Source: Heyndrickxia vini (GTDB taxonomy: Bacteria > Bacillota > Bacilli > Bacillales > Bacillaceae_C). Taken from it: a stretch of DNA of 64,000 nt. Made by a program: the position numbers and the translations under genes. Location: contig NZ_CP065425.1 in assembly GCF_016772275.1 (NCBI RefSeq), positions 4,245,806-4,309,805 on the forward strand, written 5' to 3'. Within the stretch, counting starts at the first letter, position 1, and every line of letters starts with the position of its first letter. Below, piece after piece: positions 33,011 through 45,041 of this stretch. Below the pieces are notes generated by a model, which did no database searches, was not told where the DNA came from, and worked only from the letters and a program-made list of their open reading frames with translations.

Positions 33011-33169
33011 GTTTACCAATCCTTTCTTTCTTCAAAAGCCATCTATTTTTTAGTTTACCTTCTATATGCCCTTATTATAATCAGCAATTATTAAAATATC
33101 ATTAAACAGAATTAAGAAATTTCTATTTAATCAATTAAGACAATTGAAATCGTCTATTTTCCACGCAAA

Positions 33170-33213
33170 AAAGGGCAAAGATTCTTTTTATAAAGAACCT
33201 TTACCCCTTTTTT
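33170..33213 (-). terminator. Hairpin between yycJ and htrC
   Basis: Imperfect arms AAGGGCAAAGATTCTTT and AAAGAACCTTTACCCCTT with T-runs on both ends; it follows the yycJ stop by a few bases. Confidence 0.75.
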
Positions 33214-33219
33214 TATTTT

Positions 33220-34014
33220 TTATACTGCCGATAGTGGGGTTGGAATTTTTGGATCGGTATCAAATAAATCAAATTGATGACCAATTCCCACTCCCCGTGC
33301 TTCTAACGTCTGAGCCACACTCATTCTTGCCAAATCCTTCATATTATTATCAAGGCTTAAGTGGGCAAGGTAAATACGCTTTGTTGCATCCCCAATGACT
33401 TCACTCATAGCAATCGCTGCATCCTCATTTGATACATGGCCGACATCACTTAAAATACGTCGTTTAATACTCCAAGGATATTTACCCATACGCAACATTT
33501 GGACATCATGATTGCTTTCAAAGATAAACACATCCGCATTTGAAATAATGCCTTTCATTCGATCACTGACATATCCTGTATCAGTAATGACGACAAGTTT
33601 TTTTGATCCACTTCTAAACACATAAAACATCGGTTCGGCAGCGTCGTGGGAAACGCCGAACGATTCAATATCAAGTGAACCAAAGGTTTTGACAGTTTCC
33701 ATATCAAATGTAAATTTTTGCTCGACAGGGACAACTCCGATAAGACCGTCCATCGCTTTCCACGTTTTCTCATTTGCATAGATTGGTAATTTATATTTGC
33801 GTGCTAGAATTCCGACACCTTTAATATGATCACTATGTTCGTGGGTAACAAGAATTCCGTCTAAGTTTTCTGGTTTGCGATCAATTTTTTGAAACAAGGC
33901 TTCCATTTGTTTGCCGCTAAATCCAGCATCGACTAAAAATGAATGGTTTTCTGTTTCAACATATGTCGCATTTCCTGTACTTCCACTAGCAAGTACACTA
34001 AAATGCAATGACAT
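33220..34014 (-). CDS. yycJ: Metallo-beta-lactamase-fold exonuclease YycJ
   Basis: 264 residues from ATG 34014, eight bases after GGAG (a GTG three codons earlier overlaps the yycI stop). The metal motif is THEHSDH with later D and H residues (DTGYVS, HVSNED, HLSLDN). YycJ/WalJ of Firmicutes is implicated in DNA repair (5'-exonuclease in mismatch repair) and in cell-wall and division coordination. Member of the walRK operon. Confidence 0.93.
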   Translation of the reverse strand: MSLHFSVLASGSTGNATYVETENHSFLVDAGFSGKQMEALFQKIDRKPENLDGILVTHEHSDHIKGVGILARKYKLPIYANEKTWKAMDGLIGVVPVEQKFTFDMETVKTFGSLDIESFGVSHDAAEPMFYVFRSGSKKLVVITDTGYVSDRMKGIISNADVFIFESNHDVQMLRMGKYPWSIKRRILSDVGHVSNEDAAIAMSEVIGDATKRIYLAHLSLDNNMKDLARMSVAQTLEARGVGIGHQFDLFDTDPKIPTPLSAV

Positions 34015-34019
34015 TATTT

Positions 34020-34835
34020 TCACTCCAATGTTTCAGTTTCTTTATCATTTTTCGGGATTACTCGTCCTTCTATGGCGTTTACAAATAAGTCATCATAAAC
34101 TTTGCCGTGTTTAACGACAAAATGCCAGGTCGGAACAAGCATTTGTGATTCCGTTTGTGGAATTAATGTATAATAACCTAATTCAGCCTTAACAACTTCA
34201 CTTTTCGCCAAAATCATATTCTTGGCATAAAGATTACTAATCGCTGTAATAATTGGTAGCGCCTTTTCTCCGCCTCTTTTTTCCATCTTTTCTAAAATCG
34301 TTTGTTTATACGATACAATTTCATTTTTATCATTCAGAATTAAAACCAACTGACCGCTTTCATTTTTGAAAAATTGTTTATCCTCATATGCCTGATAAAA
34401 TATGATTTCATTCTTATCTTTGTTGTATCCCCAATATTTATATTGACTTCCATACAATATATTTTCTGATTCTGATATGAATGTTTCTAGTTGAATTGGG
34501 TCGGAACTGGATTTTAGTTTAACTGGCTTTTTAAAAGTAGCAAATAAAGACGTTTTATTTGGTCCAATAGTTACTGTTTGATTGGCTAAATCTTTTATGT
34601 CCTTTTCGGTAAATTTCTTTGTTTTTGCATTTACATACTGAACTTTAATCGATTCAGATGGCAAGGTTATATTATAAGTAATCTTTGCATCCTCTAACCG
34701 ATCCTCTATTGAAGGATCTTCCTTTAATTGCTCAATTTTGCTATCACTATATTGTCTGGAAAATTGGACAAATAAAAAGATATCAAGGATTAGGAAGACG
34801 ATAATAAACATTGTTTTTGTTTTATTCCAATCCAT
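34020..34835 (-). CDS. yycI: WalRK regulator YycI
   Basis: 271 residues with one N-terminal membrane helix (residues 8-24) and a large extracytoplasmic domain. YycI with YycH contacts WalK through the membrane helices and, in B. subtilis, restrains it. It overlaps yycH by 14 bases at its start and the yycJ region at its end, so translation is coupled. Confidence 0.93.
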   Translation of the reverse strand: MDWNKTKTMFIIVFLILDIFLFVQFSRQYSDSKIEQLKEDPSIEDRLEDAKITYNITLPSESIKVQYVNAKTKKFTEKDIKDLANQTVTIGPNKTSLFATFKKPVKLKSSSDPIQLETFISESENILYGSQYKYWGYNKDKNEIIFYQAYEDKQFFKNESGQLVLILNDKNEIVSYKQTILEKMEKRGGEKALPIITAISNLYAKNMILAKSEVVKAELGYYTLIPQTESQMLVPTWHFVVKHGKVYDDLFVNAIEGRVIPKNDKETETLE

Positions 34836-36156
34836 GCTGCTCCCCCTTAATATCCTCAGACATCAATGGCAGCCACTTACCGTCATACTCATAATACCAT
34901 ATCGGTTCAAAGGTCATCACTTTTTGTTTAGAATCATATTCTAACCGATACCCAACCGATAGATTATTAATTTTTTGTTGATCAATATCAAGGTTATCTA
35001 AATAACCTAACACCATTTCGGTAGAAGGAAGCTTTACTTCCTCATTATCTATAGGTACTAGTGAAGAAAAATTGATGTATGGCCGTTCATATTCATAAAT
35101 GATTTGGGCTTCTCCCCAATTGAGTGTTACGTCTGCTATATGGTCCGGATATTCTGTATTAAATGCAGGAATTCCATCTTTGAAAAGGCGAAAAACCACT
35201 TGGTTTTTATTCACATCCGTACTAAAGTAGCGAAAATCATCTTTCCATCCACCATTATTATTGACGAAATCATTGCTCCGCTTTATTAGATTATTACTGT
35301 GAGTAACAATCCCGGGATTCTCACTTGGATTAAAGAAATCTATTGATCCATGATCTAAATTTGCTCTCATGAAACTTGATCCATCTTGATATTCTATATT
35401 ATTTCCTTCTTGGCTTTTTTCTACTATTTTGGGTACAGGGAATAAGGCATCTTTGAATTTTTCTACGATTGATAAATCATTTTTATCCCACAAATAACTA
35501 TATCTCGTAACAGTTTGTACGGAAGTAGGTAATAAAATTTTCTTTTTATTATTTAACTTATATACCTGATATGGCCTATACAGATTCATTTTGTTATTAA
35601 TTTTATTTACAAAGGCTTGTAGGCCAGTATAGCTTGCGGATCCATTGAACACCTTTTTTTCCTTCGTGTTAATAAAATAAACAGATGTAGCCTTCTGTGC
35701 AGGATTGGAAATGTCGATCACCAATCGGTCAAACCCTTCAAAAGGAACCCTTTTGTCATTAACATGGATAACACCTTTAAATGTATCGAAAGGAATTAGA
35801 TCTGAAAAATAAAGTTCTAATTTTTTTGACCCGTAAAAAGTTTTTTGAAATTCATCACCTTTATAACGCTTGGCAGTACCAATGTCATAAAACTTAAAGC
35901 TCCCAATCTCATTCATAACCCGATCAATTTCTGTTTCTTCAGTTGTCCCGCTGTATGAATTATGATCATGAAGAAATATTTTCATTGGCTTAATAATTTC
36001 TTTTAGTTCCTTTTGTTCAACATTTTCCGTATCAGGTGTTTCTGTATTATTAATGGTTTCGTAATTTACTTGGAATGTCCACAAAGTCCATGTCAAATAA
36101 ATACTGATGGCAACTAGGAAGACTAAAAATATTGTTTTCATCGTTTCGTATCTCAT
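34822..36156 (-). CDS. yycH: WalRK regulator YycH
   Basis: 444 residues from ATG 36156, whose first bases overlap the walK stop (ATGA) with GAGGATG upstream; the open frame has a TTG two codons earlier. Single membrane helix at about 7-25, then an extracellular three-domain region. Partner of YycI in modulating WalK. Confidence 0.93.
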   Translation of the reverse strand: MRYETMKTIFLVFLVAISIYLTWTLWTFQVNYETINNTETPDTENVEQKELKEIIKPMKIFLHDHNSYSGTTEETEIDRVMNEIGSFKFYDIGTAKRYKGDEFQKTFYGSKKLELYFSDLIPFDTFKGVIHVNDKRVPFEGFDRLVIDISNPAQKATSVYFINTKEKKVFNGSASYTGLQAFVNKINNKMNLYRPYQVYKLNNKKKILLPTSVQTVTRYSYLWDKNDLSIVEKFKDALFPVPKIVEKSQEGNNIEYQDGSSFMRANLDHGSIDFFNPSENPGIVTHSNNLIKRSNDFVNNNGGWKDDFRYFSTDVNKNQVVFRLFKDGIPAFNTEYPDHIADVTLNWGEAQIIYEYERPYINFSSLVPIDNEEVKLPSTEMVLGYLDNLDIDQQKINNLSVGYRLEYDSKQKVMTFEPIWYYEYDGKWLPLMSEDIKGEQHGLE

Positions 36157-37967
36157 AACCAATCATCCTCTTGAGAACGATCATATGGAAGTGTTAAATA
36201 GATCGTTGTCCCTTTTCCTTCTTCACTTCTAGCCCATATCTCCCCGCCATGTGCCTCAACCATTTCCTTGGCTATAGCTAGTCCAAGTCCTGAACCGCCC
36301 ATTTTTCTAGTCCTCGCTTTATCCACACGGTAGAAGCGTTCAAAAATCTTTTTCAGGTTGTCTTTTGGTATCCCCATTCCTTGATCGGAAATACTTAGTT
36401 CAATCAATTCATCAAGTTCTCGTGCTCTAAACGTTATTTTTCCACCCTCTGGAGAATATTTCAACGCGTTTGAAATAATATTATCAAGCACTTGAGTTAA
36501 TTTATCTAAATCAACCTCTACAAATAAATCCGCGTTAGGTAGTTTTCGCTTAAATGTAACGTTTTGTTCCTTTGCCATTTCGAAACGATCAATGACATGA
36601 TGGAAATATTCAATGATATTAACCCATTCTTTATTTAATTGATAATCTCTGCTATCCATTTTTGATAGCTTCAATAAGTCATTGACTAAGCGAATCATTC
36701 TTTCCGTCTCATTTTGAGTAACTGTTAAAAATCTCGGAGCAATCTCTTTATCTTCCCATGCTCCATCAGCCAATGCTTCTAAATAGCTTCGCATCGTTGT
36801 AAGTGGCGTTCTTAATTCATGGGAAACATTTGATACAAACTCTCTTCGTTCCATATCTATTTTTTCTTGCTCAGTAATATCATGCAACACAGTAATTAAC
36901 CCACTAACAAATCCTGTTTCACTCTGAATAACGGAAAAACTAGCACGTAAAATATACGGCTCATCCTTTTTACTATAATCCAAAATAACCGAGTCCTGCT
37001 CATTTAGTAAATCCTCAAAATGATGTAGGTCCTCAATCTTTAGTAAGGAAACAAGCTCTTGCGAAAGAACTGTTTCACGTGAAACATCCAGCATATCTGC
37101 TGCCGGCTCATTAATTAAAATAATTTTCCCTCTTCGATCAGTCGCAATTACACCGTCCGTCATATGGGATAGAATAGAAGAAAGTTTTCTTCGCTCTCCC
37201 TCGGTTGTTGCCTGTGATTCTTGTAGCTTTTTCGTCATATGATTAAAGCTATACGCTAACTGTCCGATCTCATCGTTTCCGTACACTTTCACTTTTCGAG
37301 AAAAGTTTCCTTTCGCCATTGCCAATGCCTGTCTGCGCATATCGGAAATCGGTCTGGTGATTGTTTGAGCTAGTACAATCCCAAGGATTGCTGTAATAAC
37401 CATAGCGATCGCTGTACCTTTGGTAAAAATTCCATTAATTTCATTAATTTCTTTATATACTGTTTCAATTTTACCGACGATATAGATGTAGCCCTCTTCA
37501 TTGCTGCTTAAATTGATTGGATCTACTAAAATCCATATCCTGCTTCCGGACTCATCAACAAAACGCTTACTCCATCTATTTCCGGATGTAATCGCCCTTC
37601 TCACATTGATATCTGCAATTTTTTGACCGACAATTCCTTGACTTCCGGTATCAGACGTACTAAGTATAGTTCCACTGCTATCAATTAAACGAATTTCAGC
37701 AATTTCTCCACGTGCATTGTCTTTTAATATATTTTGTATTTTATCTATACTGTCTTCATTCGTTTCTCCGGTTTTCATCGCCTCACGAATGAAGTATTCT
37801 AAACTAGTCACTCTTCCTTTAATAGAGCTCGTAAAGTTTTCTTGTAGTTTTTTTTCTAATTTATCAACAAAGTAAACCCCAATAATTTCCATTGATACTA
37901 ATGTTAATAAAAGGAAAATTAAGACAAACTTTAAATGGATTGACTGGAAAAAACCAACCTTCTTCAT
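36153..37967 (-). CDS. walK: Essential cell-wall sensor histidine kinase WalK
   Basis: 604 residues. Membrane helices at about 13-33 and 184-204 flank an extracellular Cache-like sensor; HAMP 205-256; PAS about 260-365; HisKA with His383 in SNVSHELRTPLTT; HATPase with the N box (NIISNALKYSPEGG), DQGMGIP and GSGLGLAIAKEM. It senses peptidoglycan metabolism and phosphorylates WalR. It starts five bases after the walR stop. A perfect parS site lies inside the gene at 37071-37086. Confidence 0.98.
   Translation of the reverse strand: MKKVGFFQSIHLKFVLIFLLLTLVSMEIIGVYFVDKLEKKLQENFTSSIKGRVTSLEYFIREAMKTGETNEDSIDKIQNILKDNARGEIAEIRLIDSSGTILSTSDTGSQGIVGQKIADINVRRAITSGNRWSKRFVDESGSRIWILVDPINLSSNEEGYIYIVGKIETVYKEINEINGIFTKGTAIAMVITAILGIVLAQTITRPISDMRRQALAMAKGNFSRKVKVYGNDEIGQLAYSFNHMTKKLQESQATTEGERRKLSSILSHMTDGVIATDRRGKIILINEPAADMLDVSRETVLSQELVSLLKIEDLHHFEDLLNEQDSVILDYSKKDEPYILRASFSVIQSETGFVSGLITVLHDITEQEKIDMERREFVSNVSHELRTPLTTMRSYLEALADGAWEDKEIAPRFLTVTQNETERMIRLVNDLLKLSKMDSRDYQLNKEWVNIIEYFHHVIDRFEMAKEQNVTFKRKLPNADLFVEVDLDKLTQVLDNIISNALKYSPEGGKITFRARELDELIELSISDQGMGIPKDNLKKIFERFYRVDKARTRKMGGSGLGLAIAKEMVEAHGGEIWARSEEGKGTTIYLTLPYDRSQEDDWL
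37071..37086. other. parS site 1
   Basis: TGTTTCACGTGAAACA, exact match to the Bacillus parS consensus bound by Spo0J/ParB, within walK. Confidence 0.95.
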
Positions 37968-37971
37968 CCCA

Positions 37972-38682
37972 TTACTCCTGCTCAGGATTACGCAAATAAT
38001 AGCCTACTCCACGGCGTGTAACGATCCATGCAGGATGGCTTGGATTATCCTCTACTTTTTCTCGTAAACGCCTTACGGTAACATCAACAGTTCGTACATC
38101 ACCGTAATAGTCATATCCCCAAACCGTTTGCAGCAAATGTTCTCTCGTCATCACTTGACCGATGTGTTGAGCTAAATAATATAGTAACTCGAACTCCCGA
38201 TGTGTTAACTCTATCGTTTCTCCACGCTTAGAAACGATGTATGCATCTGGGTGAATAACTAATGAGCCAATAGTAATTTCATTGCTCTTTTCTTCTTCTT
38301 CAGCTACGGATGCTACTTGTTGGTGACGTCGCAAATTAGCTTTCACACGTGCAATTAATTCTCTTGTACTAAAAGGCTTCGTTACATAATCGTCTGCCCC
38401 GAGCTCTAGACCGATTATTTTATCAATTTCTGAGTCCTTTGCTGTAAGCATGACAATCGGCATCTCATATTTTTTTCTTACTTCTCTACATACTTCTATT
38501 CCATCACGCTTTGGCAGCATAATGTCCAATATTAATAAATCAGGGTTGATTTCCTCAACCATTCTAATCGCTTCCTCACCGTCATATGCACAGTAAACGG
38601 TGTATCCTTCTTTCTTTAAATTAAATTGAAGGATATCAGCAATTGGTTTCTCATCATCAACGACCAATATTTTTTTATCCAT
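37972..38682 (-). CDS. walR: Response regulator WalR (OmpR family)
   Basis: 236 residues. Receiver domain with D9-D10, phospho-acceptor Asp53 (LILDIMLPK), and K103 in VTKPF; OmpR-type winged helix from about 135 to the end ([25 protein letters not shown]). Controls autolysins and wall-remodelling genes. First gene of the operon, with a 400-base region upstream that holds a tRNA-operon terminator and a Bacillus intergenic repeat. Confidence 0.98.
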   Translation of the reverse strand: MDKKILVVDDEKPIADILQFNLKKEGYTVYCAYDGEEAIRMVEEINPDLLILDIMLPKRDGIEVCREVRKKYEMPIVMLTAKDSEIDKIIGLELGADDYVTKPFSTRELIARVKANLRRHQQVASVAEEEEKSNEITIGSLVIHPDAYIVSKRGETIELTHREFELLYYLAQHIGQVMTREHLLQTVWGYDYYGDVRTVDVTVRRLREKVEDNPSHPAWIVTRRGVGYYLRNPEQE

Positions 38683-38855
38683 GTTATTACTCCCTTTATA
38701 TTCAAATAAATTTTATTTTAATTATAATGTATTGTAATACGCTAAAAATTATCCACTTCCTCTATTTTACTGTAACATGTTCTATACGTGAATTCATCTT
38801 TTAAGGATAATTGATTTTTTCCAACTCTTCCAATTGTTTTTTTATGAATAAAAAA

Positions 38856-38875
38856 CCTCTAGACTTTGCTAGAGG
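38856..38875 (-). terminator. Terminator of the tRNA cluster
   Basis: CCTCTAG/CTAGAGG arms, six-base loop, TTTTTTATT on the minus strand. Confidence 0.85.
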
Positions 38876-38940
38876 CACTTTATTCATATATTAAAAGTAT
38901 GTTTATTGTCTTTACTATTTAGTTTATATTGAAAAGGGTG

Positions 38941-38982
38941 GTTGATTTCCACTACAGGTACTCGCTTTCCGCTCCAATCAAC
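38941..38982. repeat. Bacillaceae intergenic repeat (GTTGATT...AATCAAC)
   Basis: Inverted ends GTTGATT/AATCAAC enclose a pyrimidine-rich segment with CTCGCTTTCCGC. Similar dispersed elements are common in genomes of this family. Single copy in this window. Confidence 0.6.
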
Positions 38983-39089
38983 ACTGAATCGATAATCAGC
39001 ATTAAATTTTAACAAAGCCAATATTTATAAAAAAAAATAAATAAAAAAGCATTGCGAGAGTCTTATGTCATCGCAGTGCTTTTTGATGA

Positions 39090-39162
39090 TGGCTCGGGAC
39101 GGAATCGAACCGCCGACACATGGATTTTCAGTCCATTGCTCTACCGACTGAGCTACCGAGCC
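39090..39162 (-). tRNA. tRNA-Phe (GAA)
   Basis: 73 bases; acceptor GGCTCGG/CCGAGCC, anticodon loop CTGAAAATC with GAA, T-loop GGTTCGATTCC. CCA is not encoded. Confidence 0.97.
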
Positions 39163-39181
39163 ATATATGTATGTTGTAAAA

Positions 39182-39258
39182 TGGCGGTCCGGACGGGACT
39201 CGAACCCGCGACCTCCTGCGTGACAGGCAGGCATTCTAACCAGCTGAACTACCGGACC
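39182..39258 (-). tRNA. tRNA-Asp (GTC)
   Basis: 77 bases including an encoded CCA; acceptor GGTCCGG/CCGGACC, anticodon loop CTGTCAC with GTC, T-loop GGTTCGAGTCC. Confidence 0.97.
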
Positions 39259-39289
39259 AAATGTTATTATCAAAAAATATTTTGAAGGA

Positions 39290-39362
39290 TGAGCCATGAA
39301 GGACTCGAACCTTCGACCCTCTGATTAAAAGTCAGATGCTCTACCGACTGAGCTAATGGCTC
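39290..39362 (-). tRNA. tRNA-Lys (TTT)
   Basis: 73 bases; acceptor GAGCCAT/ATGGCTC, anticodon loop CTTTTAA with TTT, T-loop GGTTCGAGTCC. First tRNA of the three in transcription order. CCA is not encoded. Confidence 0.97.
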
Positions 39363-39485
39363 ATGTTTAAGGAATTTAATATTTCGTAACAACGTATTTT
39401 ATATTACCATAACATTATTTCATAATGCAACAACTTTCGGCAAATTTCGTAAAAAAATTTATTCTTTCCTTTTTACAAATAAAAA

Positions 39486-39513
39486 ATGAGGATGATCGAA
39501 AACTCATCCTCAT
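39486..39513 (-). terminator. Terminator of purA
   Basis: Ten-bp perfect arms ATGAGGATGA/TCATCCTCAT with an eight-base loop, then TTTTTTATT on the minus strand. Confidence 0.9.
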
Positions 39514-39521
39514 TTCCTAAT

Positions 39522-40916
<1,395 letters not shown>

Positions 40917-40950
40917 CTATTTTATTCGTAATTATGTAAAATATAAAAAA

Positions 40951-40974
40951 GAGAACTGGTAACCTCCAATTCTC
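40951..40974 (-). terminator. Terminator of dnaB
   Basis: GAGAACTGG pairs with CCAATTCTC (one G-U), followed by TTTTTTAT on the minus strand. Confidence 0.8.
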
Positions 40975-41006
40975 TTTATCTAGCATTACTATTTTAGAAA
41001 CCACTC

Positions 41007-42371
41007 TTAAGCACCCGCAGGAACTTGAGCATCATCAAAACGACGTTCTAAATTAACAAATTTATTATATTCTTTTACAAAAGCTAATGATACCGTTCCA
41101 ACAGGGCCATTACGCTGTTTAGCAATGATAATTTCGATAATATTTTTGTTCTCACTTTCCTTATCATAATAATCATCCCGATAAAGGAAAGCAACGATAT
41201 CTGCATCTTGCTCAATACTTCCTGATTCACGAATATCAGACATCATTGGTCGCTTGTCTTGACGTTGTTCAACACCACGAGAAAGCTGTGATAGGGCGAT
41301 AACTGGTACCTCTAATTCACGCGCAAGAGCTTTTAACGATCGTGAAATTTCCGAAACTTCCTGTTGTCGGTTTTCGCCTGAACGTCCATTTCCTTGGATT
41401 AACTGTAAATAATCAATTAAGATCATTCCAAGACCATGTTCCTGTTTCAATCTTCGACATTTGGAGCGAATTTCACTTATTCGTATACCCGGAGTGTCAT
41501 CTATAAATATCCCGGAATTTGAAAGGCTCCCCATTGCCATCGTTAATTTTCGCCAATCTTCATCCGTTAATGATCCCGTCCGCAAGTTTTGCGCATTAAT
41601 ATTCCCTTCTGCGCAAAGCATACGCATGACTAATTGTTCCGCTCCCATTTCAAGACTAAAAATCGCTACATTTTCGCCGGCCTTTGTTCCGACGTTTTGT
41701 GCAATATTCAAAGCAAAAGCTGTTTTACCTACTGAAGGACGCGCGGCAACAATGATTAAATCATTTCGTTGGAAACCTGCTGTCATCCGGTCTAGTTCAG
41801 CAAATCCGGTAGGAATCCCGGTAATATCACCTACTCGGTTATGCAATAATTCGATATTATCATAGGTTCTTACGAGCACATCTTTAATATTATGAAAGGC
41901 ACCTGCATTTTTTCTCTGAGCAACTTCCATAATGTTTTTTTCTGCCTCATTTAATAAGGCATCGACTTCATCTTCCCGAGAATAACCTTCCTGTGCAATC
42001 GTTGTTGCCGTCCGGATTAATCGGCGCAGAAGAGATTTCTCTTCTACAATTCTCGCATAATATTCAATATTTGCAGCTGTTGGAACAGATGCCGCTAATT
42101 CACTTAAATAAGATATTCCACCAACATCTTCTAATTGTTTAGCAGCAGCTAGTTCTTCAGAAACGGTTACCAAATCAACCGCTTTACCTTCATCATTTAG
42201 CTTTAGAAAAACGTTAAAAATCTTTTGATGGGCACTACGATAAAAATCTTCCGGAATCAATGCTTCAGAGGCCAAAATCAATGAAGCTGGTTCCAAAAAG
42301 ATTGCCCCTATAACTGCTTGCTCTGCTTCTATATTTTGAGGCGGCATACGATCCGCAAATAAATCACTCAT
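41007..42371 (-). CDS. dnaB: Replicative DNA helicase (DnaB; DnaC in B. subtilis)
   Basis: 454 residues. N-terminal DnaB scaffold domain about 10-110, linker, RecA-like ATPase from 180 with Walker A in AARPSVGKTAF (about 209-219), LIDYLQLIQG Walker B and the late SGSIEQDADIVAFLYR motif. Hexameric 5'-3' helicase of the replication fork. Start ATG behind GGGGGG. Confidence 0.97.
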   Translation of the reverse strand: MSDLFADRMPPQNIEAEQAVIGAIFLEPASLILASEALIPEDFYRSAHQKIFNVFLKLNDEGKAVDLVTVSEELAAAKQLEDVGGISYLSELAASVPTAANIEYYARIVEEKSLLRRLIRTATTIAQEGYSREDEVDALLNEAEKNIMEVAQRKNAGAFHNIKDVLVRTYDNIELLHNRVGDITGIPTGFAELDRMTAGFQRNDLIIVAARPSVGKTAFALNIAQNVGTKAGENVAIFSLEMGAEQLVMRMLCAEGNINAQNLRTGSLTDEDWRKLTMAMGSLSNSGIFIDDTPGIRISEIRSKCRRLKQEHGLGMILIDYLQLIQGNGRSGENRQQEVSEISRSLKALARELEVPVIALSQLSRGVEQRQDKRPMMSDIRESGSIEQDADIVAFLYRDDYYDKESENKNIIEIIIAKQRNGPVGTVSLAFVKEYNKFVNLERRFDDAQVPAGA

Positions 42372-42434
42372 TGAAATAAACCCCCCATTCCATTTATGGG
42401 TTATACATATTCAACATAAAGCCATAGAAAAAAA

Positions 42435-42456
42435 GTGATCAATCATAATCGATCAC
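42435..42456 (-). terminator. Hairpin after rplI
   Basis: GTGATC/GATCAC arms with a ten-base loop and TTTTTTTC on the minus strand, between rplI and dnaB. Confidence 0.7.
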
Positions 42457-42553
42457 ATTTAATTCCTTCTTTATTTCCGCTCTTAATCTTACTTATCTAT
42501 TCTATCATGAAGTTATTTCTTATGAAGCTGGCAAATTTAACAAGAAATATTTT

Positions 42554-43003
42554 TTAGTTTTCTTCTTTTACATGTACATTTAATGTTGCTGTTACTTCGG
42601 AATGAAGTTTAACAGGGACCTTAGTGACACCTAAAGTACGAATGGCATCTTCCATTTCAATTTTCCGTTTATCAATTTTAATATCATGTGCCTTTTTTAA
42701 TTCCTCTGATATTTGTTTGCTCGTAATCGATCCGAAAAGACGGCCACCCGTACCAGATTTAGCCTTCAATTCGACAGTAATTTGTTCTAATTTTTCTTTC
42801 AACTTTTTCGCTTCTTCTAGCTCTTCAGCTGCCAATTGCTGTTCCTTTTTCTTTTGCGCATCAAGGCCCTTTAAGTTTCCTGCGGTTGCTTCTACAGCCA
42901 ATCCTTGCTTAAGTAAAAAGTTATGAGCATATCCATCTGCTACATTTTTTGTTTCTCCTTTTTTCCCTTTTCCTTTAACATCCTTTAAAAAAATTACTTT
43001 CAT
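42554..43003 (-). CDS. rplI: 50S ribosomal protein bL9
   Basis: 149 residues. The N-terminal rRNA-binding domain [17 protein letters not shown], the long connecting helix (50-75) and the C-terminal domain are all present. ATG overlaps the gdpP stop by four bases. Confidence 0.98.
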   Translation of the reverse strand: MKVIFLKDVKGKGKKGETKNVADGYAHNFLLKQGLAVEATAGNLKGLDAQKKKEQQLAAEELEEAKKLKEKLEQITVELKAKSGTGGRLFGSITSKQISEELKKAHDIKIDKRKIEMEDAIRTLGVTKVPVKLHSEVTATLNVHVKEEN

Positions 43004-44973
43004 GATTGTTGACTCCCTTCTAAATAATCATCTATTGCTTTCATTAGTTGCTTTTCAGCTTCTGCAATTGTCATATCTTGAAGTTGCGTGGCTGCATTTG
43101 ATAAATGACCGCCGCCTCCTAGACTCTCCATAATCACTTGAACATTCACTTTTCCTAATGAACGTGCACTTATCCCTATCTCTTCTTCTGACCTTTTAGA
43201 AATAACAAAAGATGCCTGTACTCCATCCATTGTAAGTAACGTGTCTGCCGCTTGTGCAATTAATACGGAATTATACACTTCATCATCAGTACCTGTGCCA
43301 ACAGCGATACCGTCATGGATAAATTTAACACTCTCGATTAATTTTGATCGTTTTATATATGTTTCCAGGTCTTCTTTTAAGAACTTCTGTACCAAAACAG
43401 TATCCGCACCCTGGGCGCGTAAATATGAAGCCGCATCAAATGTTCGTGACCCCGTTCTTAACGTGAAACTTTTTGTATCGACAATTATTCCCGCTAAAAG
43501 AGCTGTTGCTTCAAGCATATTAATTTTTTCCTTTTTCGGTTGGTATTCTAATAACTCTGTGACAAGTTCGGCAGTGGAGGAAGCATATGGTTCCATATAC
43601 ACTAGAAGTGGATTTTTTATAAAATCCTCACCGCGTCGATGATGGTCGATAACAACTACATTTTCCATCCTTTTAATGAGTTTTTCTTCAATGACAAAGG
43701 ATGGCTTATGTGTGTCCACAATGACTAACAAGGACTCTTCTGTCGCCATTTCCATCGCGTCCTCCGGCGAAATAAAGCGGGAATATAAATCTGGATATTG
43801 CTTTACTTCGTCAATAAGACGTTTAACACCTGTATCAATCTCTGAAAAGTTGATAATAATATATCCTTCGATCTGATTCATTTCGGCTACTTTACGGACA
43901 CCAATAGCTGCTCCAACTGCGTCCATATCAGGAAACTTATGACCCATTACAAAAACTTTATCGCTCTCAAGCATCAATTCCTTTAATGCATGGGAAATCA
44001 CTCGTGCACGTACTCTTGTACGCTTTTCCATCGGGTTTGTCTTCCCGCCATAAAATTTCACTTTTCCATTCATTTGCTTTATGGCTACTTGGTCTCCACC
44101 TCTACCGAGGGCTATGTCCAAACTTGATTGGGATAGAGTACCTAAATCGGGCAACGAATGTCCATCAGCACCGATGCCTATACTTAATGTTAGTGGAATA
44201 TTCTGCTTTGTAGTTGTTTCACGGACTTCATCTAAAATGGAGAATTTATTCTTCTCTAACTCATTAAGAATTTTTTCATTGAACACTCCGACAAAGCGTT
44301 CAGAGGATACCCTTTTTAGAAAAATCCCGTACTCTGTTGCCCATTTATTTAGAATTGACGTCACTAAACTATTAAGACTACTTCGTGTTTGATCATCCAT
44401 TCCTTGTGTTACTTCATCATAATTATCTAAAAAGATGATGGCAATGACTGTTCTTTCCTCATTATACAACTTTACAACTTCGGCCATTTCTGTGACATCT
44501 AAGAAGTAAAGTAATCGTTCTTTGTGTTTCAGTGTAACGCGGAATTTTCGCCCATTTATTGTAATTAGCTCAGAATCAACTTCTTGCTTAATTAATGGTA
44601 CTAGATCTTCTGCAACATCATATAGTGATTCCCCGACAAGCGTATCTTCATTAAAGCTGGAGACCATGAACTGATTTGTCCACTCGATAAAGTAATCATC
44701 ATTGATCAGCATAATTCCAATTGGCATTTCTAATAATGCCTCTTCACCAACCTTTTTTATTCGGTGCGATAAAGTGGAAATATACTCAAGGGTTGCCTTA
44801 TTTGACCTTTGTTCAAGAAAAAAGGCTAGATAAAACAAAATTCCTATCAGTAGAAGCCCAATAACCGTAATCCACCAATGGTAAAAAGCAATGAGTGCTA
44901 AAAGGGCTAAAGAAACCGCTAGTAGTCCATATAGTGGATAACGTACCATTCGATTTTTATAATATGAAGGCAT
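43000..44973 (-). CDS. gdpP: Cyclic-di-AMP phosphodiesterase GdpP
   Basis: 657 residues. Two membrane helices (about 12-50), a PAS domain (75-150) that binds haem in relatives, a degenerate GGDEF domain (170-305), then DHH ([25 protein letters not shown]) and DHHA1 ([12 protein letters not shown]). It hydrolyses c-di-AMP to pApA and so affects potassium, osmotic balance and beta-lactam tolerance. Operon with rplI. Confidence 0.97.
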   Translation of the reverse strand: MPSYYKNRMVRYPLYGLLAVSLALLALIAFYHWWITVIGLLLIGILFYLAFFLEQRSNKATLEYISTLSHRIKKVGEEALLEMPIGIMLINDDYFIEWTNQFMVSSFNEDTLVGESLYDVAEDLVPLIKQEVDSELITINGRKFRVTLKHKERLLYFLDVTEMAEVVKLYNEERTVIAIIFLDNYDEVTQGMDDQTRSSLNSLVTSILNKWATEYGIFLKRVSSERFVGVFNEKILNELEKNKFSILDEVRETTTKQNIPLTLSIGIGADGHSLPDLGTLSQSSLDIALGRGGDQVAIKQMNGKVKFYGGKTNPMEKRTRVRARVISHALKELMLESDKVFVMGHKFPDMDAVGAAIGVRKVAEMNQIEGYIIINFSEIDTGVKRLIDEVKQYPDLYSRFISPEDAMEMATEESLLVIVDTHKPSFVIEEKLIKRMENVVVIDHHRRGEDFIKNPLLVYMEPYASSTAELVTELLEYQPKKEKINMLEATALLAGIIVDTKSFTLRTGSRTFDAASYLRAQGADTVLVQKFLKEDLETYIKRSKLIESVKFIHDGIAVGTGTDDEVYNSVLIAQAADTLLTMDGVQASFVISKRSEEEIGISARSLGKVNVQVIMESLGGGGHLSNAATQLQDMTIAEAEKQLMKAIDDYLEGSQQS

Positions 44974-45041
44974 GTTTATTCTCTCCCATTTAATTCAAAA
45001 CTCCCGGTAATTATTCCTTTACCCATCATTCATTGCAAGGG

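Noticed and set aside
39025..39297. Open frames on both strands across the tRNA genes
   Set aside because: They translate tRNA-Phe and tRNA-Asp sequence; the RNA genes explain the conservation.
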